Source: Beta vulgaris subsp. vulgaris | Lineage: Eukaryota; Streptophyta; Magnoliopsida; Caryophyllales; Amaranthaceae | Assembly (NCBI RefSeq): GCF_026745355.1 | Contig: NC_079203.1 | Span: 44,682,081-44,746,080, forward strand | Length of the DNA stretch: 64,000 nucleotides | Direction: 5' to 3' | Shown: positions 1 to 15,435 of the stretch, piece after piece | How the letters are laid out: every line of letters starts with the position of its first letter | How positions within the stretch are numbered: position 1 is the stretch's first letter | Made by a program: the position numbers and the translations under genes | Notes under the pieces: generated by a model | Told to the model about the DNA's origin: nothing | Seen by the model: only the letters and a program-made list of their open reading frames with translations | Databases searched by the model: none

Positions 1-776
1 GCTTGAGGATAGTCCAAATATGAAACCTGCAAAAAGATGTTCTCTGATAACTTTTTAAATGTACAGTTTTAGCACTGCATCTTGAGTGGTATGCTTCTTC
101 TTCCTTCATTGCAAAAATAGAAGTATATTTCCTCTGTTTAGAAACATTTGTACCATTTCATGTTTTCACGCTAGCCGATGGATCTCTTTAAATATTAATA
201 TCTTTAATTAAAATAAGTAAAAATTATAAAAACTTGATATTAAACAAATATACATTGAGACGAATCTAATAAGATCTTTTATGACTATGTTTTTTCTAAA
301 ATATAAATCACCGAAGACAATCAAAGTGTAACATGTGAATAGTAAATACTGAGCAAACGATGTCAACTATTTCTAAACGGAGGAAGTATGTTACTATTGA
401 ATTGGAAGTTGGAAACTAGGTTCCACTTCCTATAGTATGTTGGTATAAATGTTTCTTATTATCTCCCTTAAGTTCCCACAAGTAGTATCTATCACTGTTT
501 TACCCTGTCAAAAGATTATATGAGTGAGTAGTTGCATTGTTGTCATATTGTCAAAGTGCTCTCTCACTTGCAAAATATCCCTTTACATGTTACTTAACTG
601 CTGCTTCATTGCATGCCTATTGTTCCAAAAGGTGTTGGCCAGACAGTAGCTACCCTCACAAGAATGGTCATTTATTTGAGAGATCAGGCTCAGGATCAAA
701 GGCTAACTAGGAAATATTTGGTAGCTCAACATGATTATATGTTTACTGTAATTTAATAATATTATCACTGTTTCAG
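1..776 (+). other. Intron of the cereblon gene (left edge)
   Basis: There is no coding exon that joins in frame to the exon at 777. The stretch ends in a normal TTTCAG acceptor and holds a Stowaway MITE at 128-386. The 5' donor of the intron is outside the window. Confidence 0.6.
128..386. mobile_element. Stowaway-type MITE in cereblon intron
   Basis: The left end (TTTCCTCTGTTTAGAAA) and the right end (TTTCTAAACGGAGGAAG) are imperfect inverted repeats, flanked by TA at 126-127 and 387-388. TA duplications and CTCCCTCCGT-like ends define Tc1/mariner-derived Stowaway MITEs. The 259-bp element is AT-rich and has no coding capacity. Confidence 0.75.
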
Positions 777-3734
777 ATTCGACAATACCGTCGTTTGGAG
801 GATGGAACTGTCAATGTAGTTACCCGTGGAAGGCAGCGGTTCTGTCTTAGACGCCATTGGCGTGATGCTGATGAAGCTGTAAGAACAACCTTAATGTTGC
901 ATCACCTACGCTCCCATTACTTTGATGCTGTCTTATCTAACTGTTAGAGGTTAATTTGACTAATGTTTTGTCTTCTTAGCCATGTGGAGAGATTGAAATT
1001 ATTGAAGAAGATTTGCCTGCAAGGACTCCGCGTGACGCATTTGGAAACTTACCTCCATTAATGAACCTTAGTAGTCGGAGCTTTTCTGACGCTACAAAAC
1101 CGCATCATCAGGCGAAGAGACATAGTGGTGCAGTTGAGAACAATGATTCGGATGCAGAGTCTGAAGAAAGTTTTCTGACCGAGCTTTCATTATCAGAGAT
1201 TAGATTGCATCAATCTGCTATTGAGTCCTGTGCTGCTTATGATATGATTGACGAGTCAACAAGCAGTGACGATGAAAAGTATGTTTGTGAGTCGGAGCTT
1301 CACTCAGGAAAGTCTCTATCAAGTGATGGTTCATCACAATCGAAGTATAGAAGTAGAATAGGTGCTGCAACAGGAGTTGAGAGAAAAGCTAGAATTAGGC
1401 AATTGCCTCAGAAAGGAGGTATGCCTGCCGGGTTAACTAAGTTCCGTTCTGTTTCCAGAGCATTCTGGCCATACTGGGTTTATCAGATGTATGATTCTTT
1501 TGCTCTTGCTCAAAAGGCAGCTGGTACTTTCCACCTCTTCTCTCTTCCCCCCCCCCCCCCCTCCCTAAGTCTCTCTCTCTCTGTCATTCAATATTCTGAT
1601 GTTCATAATCTGCACAAGGTTCCTGTATACCAGTGGCTGTGTCCAAATTTTTGATGATGTATCCTCTATACTGTTTGTGCTTTTAAATATATTCACAGTA
1701 ATATATGTAGAAGAACGAAGGTAACTGAAAAAAAAGTAGGTAACTGATGAGATGGAGACTTTCAGTACAGTGATTTATAGATGCATATTATGCTGCTTTG
1801 CTTTATTGTCTCTATCACTGATGTTGTGTTTTGAATCTTTCGAATCGAGGGCTGTCACGTGTCACGTCTGCTATAGGTCCCACCAAAACACGTACTAGCT
1901 TTCAATTGGTAGTTTATGTGAAAGCTTTCCCCAGCAATGCTTTCTGATATTATAATTAACATCTGATTGTGGATAATGGATTTGTGGGGGTTTAACAGTA
2001 AGAGCTTCAAATCCTATAAGACAGGAATGGGTTAATTGTAAAGTTGGGGAAAGCTTGTACTTTGGAATGGGTGTGATTCTACATTTTTATCATTAAGGAC
2101 TATAGAAGAGGGGCGATCAATTTTATTTCTTCTCCCAATTATATCCCTTTAAAGGTCTCAACCTTTTTGTCGATGCTTTTTAAAATTTGGTTCCCTCTAA
2201 ACCAAATGGTCCCTCGGTCTTGTGAAACATATTCTGTGGTAATATTGCAGCTGTTATATTGTCTTCTCTTGATAAACGTTTGTGATTTATGGCATCAATA
2301 ATGTAGCCAAAGCATCAAAGAAACATTAACAATGTAGATAATCTCATTTACAGTACATTTAGAACACTGATGTAGACTTATAGGCATTACTAGAATCCAT
2401 TCTAACTGAAGGTTCAGAAATGCATCTTTTGGTAATGGTGGCAAGCTTTTATGACCTTTTTGCTGCTGTTATGCAAGTAGATTGGGCCAAACTTTGTAAA
2501 ATATTAGTTTGCTTATTCTGCCTTCGGAGCGTATGGAAATCAAGTTGGCCTGTGTTGGAGACTTGAAGGTGTATTATAGTTTCTTACAAAGGGGCTTCTG
2601 CTTGTTTTGCAGATATGTGGAAGCAGGTAGTTGGGGCACCAAATATGGATGGTTTTGTTCGAAAGCCTGATATCTTGTCATTTTATATTGCTAGTAAACT
2701 TCCTGTTTCCGTGTCAACAAGACAGGAGCTACTGGAAATCAATGGAGTCTCCTGTAGATTACGCCGGGAAATAAAATTACTTGAAGGTTTTGATCGTGTT
2801 AGGTGTAAAAACTGTCAGGTACTTCTAAATTCTTCCCCTTTTCTCATATTTTCAAGCTTTTCCTTTTTCCTTGGAGGGAAAAACTAAAAAGGAAGGTTTG
2901 ATGAGGGGGTTATGTCCTTTTGCCTTGGCCTTTTAGTTTGGTGCTGGCTATCTAAGGTTCCAGATTCAAATAATGAGCGGGGAGCTGGCAGTGGTCACCT
3001 AAAGTTCCAGGTTTAGTTAATTAGTCACCTGAAGTTCCAGGTTTACTTAATTAGTCACCTAAAGTTCCAGGTTTAGTTAATTAGATCGACATAATTGGTG
3101 TTTCTTACACGCAGCATGGACTCCACTCTCGATACTTCCCTACTGTGTTCTTTATTCATTTCTGAAATGTGCTTAAGTTAATCTATATTTTGACTAATAT
3201 GATTCTGCCTTGTTTTGCACTGTGATAGTCCGTAATTGCGAGGCGATGTGATATGCTGGTGATGTCTAATGAAGGTCCTACTGGTGCATATGTTAACCCA
3301 AGTGGCTTTGTGCATGAGATAATGACTCTATACAAAGCCAATGGTCTTGCTCTGATTGGCCGACCTGGATTAGAATACAGCTGGTTTCCAGGGTATGTGT
3401 TTTGCAATTTCACATTTCGTATTTTCAGAATACCAAAATATTAACGTGGATCCCTGAAATGGTATATAAGCTTGATTGTGCTCTCACATACTAGTGATGT
3501 GATAATAGTTTCCTTTAGCATTATATATACACTTTTCATGTATGTTGAGCTTGATTTTATCATAATACTGATGAGCTTGTGTGCGAAATACTCTGCAGAT
3601 ATGCATGGACTATCGCCAACTGTGCTACCTGTGAGAGGCACATAGGCTGGCTGTTTACTGCTGTAAAGAAGAAGTTGAAGCCTAAATCTTTCTGGGGAGT
3701 TCGAAGTTGTCAGATTGCTGATATCCTGAAATAA
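777..3734 (+). CDS. CRBN: Cereblon orthologue, 3' part (substrate receptor of CRL4 ubiquitin ligase)
   Basis: The exons are 777-878, 980-1523, 2613-2818, 3229-3392 and 3599-3734, all with AG/GT borders and matching phases. They give the last 383 residues and the TAA stop. The first exon encodes the end of the LON-like domain ([20 protein letters not shown]). A long acidic, Ser-rich linker follows in exon 980-1523. The C-terminal CULT domain has zinc-ligand pairs CKNC and CATC and the tryptophan-rich SWFPGYAWT and HIGWLF segments, which in animal cereblon line the thalidomide/degron pocket. By family knowledge the protein presents substrates to the DDB1-CUL4 ubiquitin ligase. Earlier exons lie left of the window; 1-776 reads as intron. 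I recognised it by similarity to plant LON-domain/CULT proteins from memory. Confidence 0.93.
2995..3084 (+). repeat. Three tandem copies of a 30-bp unit
   Basis: The units begin TCACCT(A/G)AAGTTCCAGG at 2995, 3025 and 3055, differ by a few bases, and end at TTAATTAG. They lie in the cereblon intron between the exons ending at 2818 and starting at 3229. Confidence 0.9.
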
Positions 3735-4671
3735 GATTTCTGGACTTGAATCTCAGTTACATGTCCTTGTGTTTGTAAATGGTCACATATAGATATCACA
3801 GTCTTCTCAGTCAGAGAGTAGATGCTTATACAAACAATTAACAAACTGTATCAAACGTAGTTCTCCATAATTTTCCTATAAAGTAAATGTGAGGCTACAT
3901 AGTGTAGTTCTTTCTTTCTTATTGTGTTCTGTTTGCAGTATGTTAGTATTGAGCAATGGAGTTTGTTCCGTTTTTCCGGCTCCACTTCTTGTTTATCGTC
4001 GCTATTTCTGCCTCCTGGGGTAGCATTCTACGTTGATGTTGAGGACGTATAATGCAAAATCGTTTAACATTACTCTGTGTGTATTTTTATGCGACATCAT
4101 ATGGTAATAAATTATCTCATTTTTCCAACATAAATATGCAAAAGTATGGGTGTGACCGTCTCACTATGTGTTGGGTGTAGTATGTTCAAAATCAAAGAGA
4201 CATTGACCTATAAAATTTATCAAAAGTCTCATACAGATACACGTTGATAACCATACTATAATAAACACTATAGAACAAGCTTAATAAGAAACTGAACACC
4301 TTCATTAATCATTACTTATAATAAAATTAAGGATGCAAACAGGAGTCAGGAACCTGTTAAATCTAATCACATTAATTTTGTTGTGCTGAATACAAAAGTG
4401 CAAGTACTGACAAGTTGCAAGAGGTTTGATGGTGAAAGTTCATTCTACCATAAAGGACACATTTCAATTTTAGATCATTGTCATTGCTATGAATGATTGC
4501 GCAAGAGAAGAATGGGAACAAAGGCCCAACCAAAAATAATTATTATCACTGCAACAACCATATGATAACAGTACTAATAGTGAGTCTTTTTATTTAGATA
4601 TTTTTATATAGAAAAGATCATAGCTGTAATGAGTAGTATTTCATCCGTCTCATAATATAGTGTTTGCATTT
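3735..4671. other. Intergenic: 3' UTR and flank of cereblon gene
   Basis: This AT-rich stretch follows the cereblon stop codon. I see no exon, RNA gene or clear repeat. The first 200-300 bases are presumably 3' UTR. A degenerate MITE-type end (CATCCGTCTCATAATATAGTG) sits near 4650 and recurs in the same orientation near 5980. Confidence 0.4.
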
Positions 4672-5980
4672 CTTTTCTCATTTGCTAAATACCGCCCTAA
4701 ATTTTCCTACTAACGCCCTGTATAAATACATATACATGTATTTATATTTTAACACTTACTATCCCACTCTCTTTCACTCTCCCTCACTCTTCATCACTCC
4801 CTCACTACATCTCTTTCATCAACAAGGATCTCCCATCAAAAACTCCGGCAATGTTTCCGGCGACAGTAAATCCGGCGACAATAACTCCGACAACTTTTCC
4901 GACTAATTTTCCGGCCACATTATTGCATTATTAATGAAATTTTATAATTCTTTTAATACACAAAAATCGGACTATATTGACTTAAAAAAAAAAGTGTCCA
5001 AGCACCTAAATTAGGTGCCCGAACCTGTGGTCAGGCACCTAAATTAGGCGCCCAACCACAGGTACATGCACCTAATTTTTGCAGCGATTTTGTGTATTAT
5101 AAGAATTATAAAATTTAATTAATATTAATAATGTGGCCGGAAAAGTTGCCGGAGATATTTTCGTCGGAAAGTTAGCCGGAAAATTGCCGGAGTTCTTGAT
5201 GGGAAAGTTAGCCGAAATAATTGTCGGAGTTATCTCCATCACTCCCTCACTACATCTCTTTCATGAGCAAGGATCTCCCATCACAAACTCCGACAATTTT
5301 TGCAGCGACAATAACTCCGACAACTTTTCCGACTAATTTTCCAGCCACATTATTGGATTATTAATATTCATGAAATTTTATCATTCTTTTAATACACAAA
5401 ATCGGACTCTATTGACTTAAAAAAAGAGTGTCCAAGCACCTAAATTAGGTGCCCGAACCTGTGGTCAGGCACCTAAATTAGGCGCCCAACCACAGGTACA
5501 TGCGCCTAAATTAGGTGCCTGTACCTGTGGTCAGGCACCTAAATTAGGCGCCCAACCACAGGTACAGGCACCTAATTTAGGCGCCTGCACCTGTGGTTGG
5601 GCGCCTAATTTAGGTGCCTGACCACAGGTTCGGGCACATACTTTAGGTGCCTGGACACTTTTTTTTTAAAAGTCAATATAGTCCGATTTTGTGTATTAAA
5701 AGAATTATAAAATTTACTTAATATTAATAATGCAATAATATGGCCGGAAAATTGACCGGAAAAGTTGCCGGATTTATTTTGCAGGAGATATTGTCGTCGG
5801 AAAGTTAGCCGGAAAATTGTCGGTGTTCTTGATGGGAAAGTTAGCCGGAATAATTGCAGGAGTTATTGTGGATGAAAGAGATGTAGGGAGGGAAATACAA
5901 CCCATGTATACAAATACAAAAATACAGGGCGTTAACTGGAAATTTTAGGGCAACATTTAGCAAGGTATCATGTTTTTATA
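4672..5980. mobile_element. Compound fold-back (long inverted repeat) element
   Basis: The outer arms match as inverted repeats: TTTGCTAAAT...CGCCCTAAATTTTCC near 4680 against the complement of the sequence ending near 5965. Inside are two palindromes. The first has arms about 4830-5084 and 5085-5245; the second spans about 5237-5880 and is centred near 5550. The segment CACTCCCTCACTACATCTC is also directly repeated near 4795 and 5242. The palindrome centres consist of modules such as GCACCTAAATTAGGTGCC, alternating with ACCTGTGGTC and its complement. No transposase is visible and short ORFs here look fortuitous. The exact ends and target duplication are not resolved. A Mutator-like or fold-back class is inferred. 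Confidence 0.65.
5009..5655. repeat. About ten copies of a quasi-palindromic module
   Basis: Modules of the form G(C/T)(A/G)CCTAA(A/T)TTAGG(C/T)GCC occur near 5009, 5034, 5068 (partial), 5436, 5467, 5502, 5535, 5568, 5606 and 5635. They are separated by GACCTGTGGTC- or CCAACCACAGGT-type spacers. They form the GC-richer core of an otherwise AT-rich fold-back element. Confidence 0.85.
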
Positions 5981-6407
5981 CTCCCTTCGTTCGATAATAT
6001 AGTGCTCACTTCTCGTTTTTCACAAGAATTAAGAAAAATGGAAGTAGTTTTAGGATTTCACAAAAACATATATTTAAGTAAATGTTTATTGGGTATTTTT
6101 GTCTTGTACCTAGTTTATTTTCTTCTTTTTTCCTTAAAAATAAAATGAAAGAGCAATAAATATTCCTTGAATAGTGTAAAATAATAAATAGGAACATATT
6201 TTAAAAGAAAGAAAGAAGTATTTTAGAAAGTTTTATGTAAAAATAAAGGATACTTTAGTCCAAACAAATTGATAAAAAAAGATAGAGAAGTACTGGCTCA
6301 TAATTCATAGAGAAGAATATGAAAGTTATCAAGGATTATAATTGAAAAAATTAAAATTTTAGTGTGAAAATGAAATAAAATGGATGTATATAGCTTTTAT
6401 ACACATA
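5981..6407. other. Intergenic, AT-rich, MITE-like border sequence
   Basis: The stretch opens next to CTCCCTTCGTTCGATAATATAGTG, which resembles a MITE terminus. It then runs through A/T-rich DNA with no exon or RNA gene that I can recognise. Confidence 0.35.
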
Positions 6408-6542
6408 TTTTTTTTATTAGGAAATTAAGTCAGCCCAAGGGCTAACCCCTACCAAGGCTACTAGCCTTGTAGGAACTACCAGCACATTGGCTGGTAAAGC
6501 ATGTAGGTTCATATGATTATTTTCTAACATCCCTAATTAAGC
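6408..6542 (-). mobile_element. SINE copy, truncated, minus orientation
   Basis: On the plus strand it begins with a T run and TTATTAGGAAA, then CAAGGCTACTAGCCTTG. This matches the reverse complement of the tail region of the SINE at 38399-38587 (CTAGTAGCCTAGCAGGG ... TTTCCTAATAAAAAAAG). The 5' head is missing or degraded where the hAT target site begins. Confidence 0.5.
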
Positions 6543-6550
6543 CTATCACC

Positions 6551-7579
6551 CAGTGGCGGACCCAGGAATTTTAATTTGGGGATACGGACGTAAAAGTAAC
6601 GCTAATAGTAGGGACAAAATGCATAAATTGTTTAATACTAACCATCTTACACTTCCTAGGAAATAGAAATTCCCATGATTTTCTTTGCCAACCAAACAAG
6701 CCCTAAGTGTTATCATAACCAAAATATGTATATTTATACAATCCAAAATAAAAAAATCATATAGTTTAGATTATATTTGCATCTTACGAGTCCTCAAGGT
6801 TTGTGGTTTAACTGTTTAAGATTTAAGGTTTTGTGTTTAAGAACGTCTTTTAATATATTTACTTCCTCCGTTTTTTATTGGATGTTACACTTTTCAAATC
6901 ACGGACTCCTAGGTAATTTTTGGAGTGGAGAGAGATAGAGAGAATGAAAAACAAAAAGGCCCCATGTGAACATGTGATAGGAGAGAGATAGAGAGAAGTT
7001 ATTGCCAAAAATAAAAGTGTAACATCTAATTTAAAATTTCTAAATAGAAAGTGTAACATCTAAAAAAAACGGAGGAAGTATATAGATATAGATATAAGTA
7101 ACATATTTAAGTATAAAAGTATAAAACAATCAATTAATTAAGCAAAATAATCATTAAAAATGAAAAACAAAATTTAAAACAATAAAACAAGAAACTTATA
7201 ACTTGTTGTACAACAGTGAATCAGAGAGATAAAGTAGAGCATTCTTTCATGCACGCAAAGCCGAAAACAAATGCAGAAGCAGAGGAGAGAGAAAGAACAA
7301 AGATCCCATGAAATTACTTGAGATTTCCACCATTTACAACAAATTATGGAAATCGTCTTGCAATTAGTTGTGTTTCCCCCAAATTAATTGAAGAAAAAAA
7401 AAACACAAATTTGAGGTGAAATTGAAGAGAAAGAAAATTGCAAGTGGTTGTTCTTTCATGAATTCAACTAATACCTCTATTATACTCTACTGGAGCAACA
7501 AATCTCCATCACTACCACCATGGTTGACACTTTCACTCACTTTCTCTTGCCTTGCTGCGGCTTCTAGCTTTCCCTCCTG

Positions 7580-7610
<31 letters not shown>

Positions 7611-7683
7611 TTTTTTTATCAAAGCTTTTCTTAAAAATGGGGATACACTTGTACCCCCATGTCCCATTCTCGGTCCGCCTCTG
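6551..7683. mobile_element. Non-autonomous hAT element with perfect 8-bp target duplication
   Basis: The left end CAGTGGCGGACC and right end GGTCCGCCTCTG are terminal inverted repeats with one mismatch. The 8-bp CTATCACC flanks both sides (6543-6550 and 7684-7691). An 8-bp duplication and CAGNGGCGG ends are typical of hAT elements. The 1,133-bp interior has no transposase and includes a nested Stowaway (6862-7078) and a T-run near 7580-7618. Confidence 0.9.
6862..7078. mobile_element. Stowaway MITE nested in the hAT element
   Basis: The ends CTTCCTCCGTTTTTTATTGG and the complementary AAAAAAAACGGAGGAAG are inverted repeats. TA flanks both sides (6860-6861, 7079-7080). Subterminal GATGTTACACTTT pairs with AAGTGTAACATC. 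The element is 217 bp and non-coding. Confidence 0.9.
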
Positions 7684-7691
7684 CTATCACC

Positions 7692-8869
7692 CTTAACTAA
7701 AGCACATAATTACGGTTACGGAAATTCCTTGATAAAACTAAGTAAAACTCATTTATCATTATATATAATTATTTTTTTCGATATAATTATTTTAAATTGC
7801 ATTAAATAGGACCTTACTCAACATATACAATGAAAAATAAAAATCGCAACTAAGAATAAAAAAACTAAATCGGCGTTAACTGTTAACCCATTTATAATTC
7901 ATAATTTGACTAGTAATGTCAAAATCCACACCCAAAAGAACCCCTTCTATACATTCTAGAATTATTCTTATTCAAACTTCATTTGTCTTTATTGCTACGT
8001 GTAACTCAATATCTCATTATACACCATTTAAATTTTGTACCTAAAATGTGAACTTACAACATATGGGAATTTCTCATTATAAAAAACAAAAAAAAAAGAC
8101 ATTTGGAATTTCATATCAATACCATTCTTTTTTATTGAAAAAAACTAAACTGAAATTAACTGAGACAAAACTAAAAACGCAAAAATAATTTAACTGAAAT
8201 GAAAACAAAAGTAATATGAGCACACCATAGTATAATAGTACTCCATTACAAAGTGCAGTCCATTCACCAATAATTTACGCGTGTTTGACACTTCTGACTT
8301 TGAATAATCATTTTTTTCTCTCTCCTCCAAATCTCCAACAAACTAGGATAGACCAGTTCTTTCTTCAGAAAACATCTCCTTTTTCTTATACAAATTACTA
8401 CTTTATTTACTACAGTAATAACTAACCACCAAATTAGAAAATGATGTCATTCAATAAACCTCATTTTCTGGTAATTCACATTCCTTTATGGTATTTTATT
8501 TTACTTTTATTCACCCTTCTAAATAGAAAATTTCAAATCATAAACTTGTCGCCACGTTTTATTCTTTTCCAAGTCCAAATCTTTGTTCTTTGAGAAATTT
8601 CTTTTTAATCATTAAATAATATATTTATTTCAATTTTGTTGTTGGAAAATTCAACCCTTTTCTCACTACCAACGTTGTTTATAAAAACGACCCAAATTAT
8701 GTTATGTTTGCATTAGTGTGACAATAATAACAATTTATAGCTTTTTTGGGTGTTCTATATTTTCTGGGTTTGTTAGGTTTTTGTGCCATTTTTATTGTAG
8801 AAATTGTTGGTGAACAAGTTGCAGTTGAGAGGAGAGAGAGAGAAAAAGTTGTTGTTGATTAGAGGAGTA
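7692..8869 (+). promoter_or_regulatory. Upstream region and 5' UTR of the NADP-malic enzyme gene
   Basis: There is no exon between the hAT element and the start codon at 8870. A TATA-like TTTATAAAAAC lies near 8678-8688, about 190 bp before the ATG, a plausible promoter position. The leader near 8830 is purine-rich (GAGAGAGAG). The transcription start is inferred, not shown. Confidence 0.4.
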
Positions 8870-14826
<5,957 letters not shown>

Positions 14827-15435
14827 AGAATTTACACGGGGAATTAATTTTTTCTGCAGTTTTGGACCTTAGAATTCTCGAAGCAAACTTATTAGTCTTG
14901 TTATTTTTTTTGTATACTTCAAAATCTACCGTTTGGCTTATGTTTAGCATTCAATATATAGCGTTATGCTATTGTTATTGTTACATCTATATTTGATCTG
15001 CTATGTAGTATGTAGCTCTGATAAATTGCAGTTAGTATATTGATTTGTATTAAATTCAATGAGATGATTCTGGTCAAAACTGTTTAACTTGGTCAGACTG
15101 CAACTTTGATTTAGCTTCTCGATAACATAGGAGAATTTCTCACATCCTCTTCTGCTGTATTTTTCTTCATAATAGAAGTAAAATGATCAATGTGGAATTT
15201 TGAAACCACATCTAAATCCTTTTTGAAAATTAACAAGGCTTCATGAATATCCTTTAAAAGGAAACAACAAAATGTGCAAAATGTTAACTAAATAAGTTAC
15301 CTAATCTATATAAACAAAAAGTTGACTAACAACAACGATAAAATAAATTTTAAAAAAATGTATATAATAAAGTAAACTAATTCAGACAAAATGTTAAAAA
15401 GTGTATATCTGATGCGCCGTTGATTTGATTTAGAG
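14827..15435. other. Intergenic: NADP-ME 3' UTR and AT-rich spacer
   Basis: It follows the malic enzyme stop. I recognise no exon, RNA gene or delimited repeat before the copia gag remnant begins near 15436. Confidence 0.4.

Noticed and set aside
5133..5336. 67-aa ORF in the fold-back element
   Set aside because: It comes from the repeated palindrome arms; no independent coding signal.
8804..8869. Upstream extension of the NADP-ME frame
   Set aside because: No ATG is in frame upstream of 8870; the extension would need a non-ATG start and adds no transit-peptide-like sequence.
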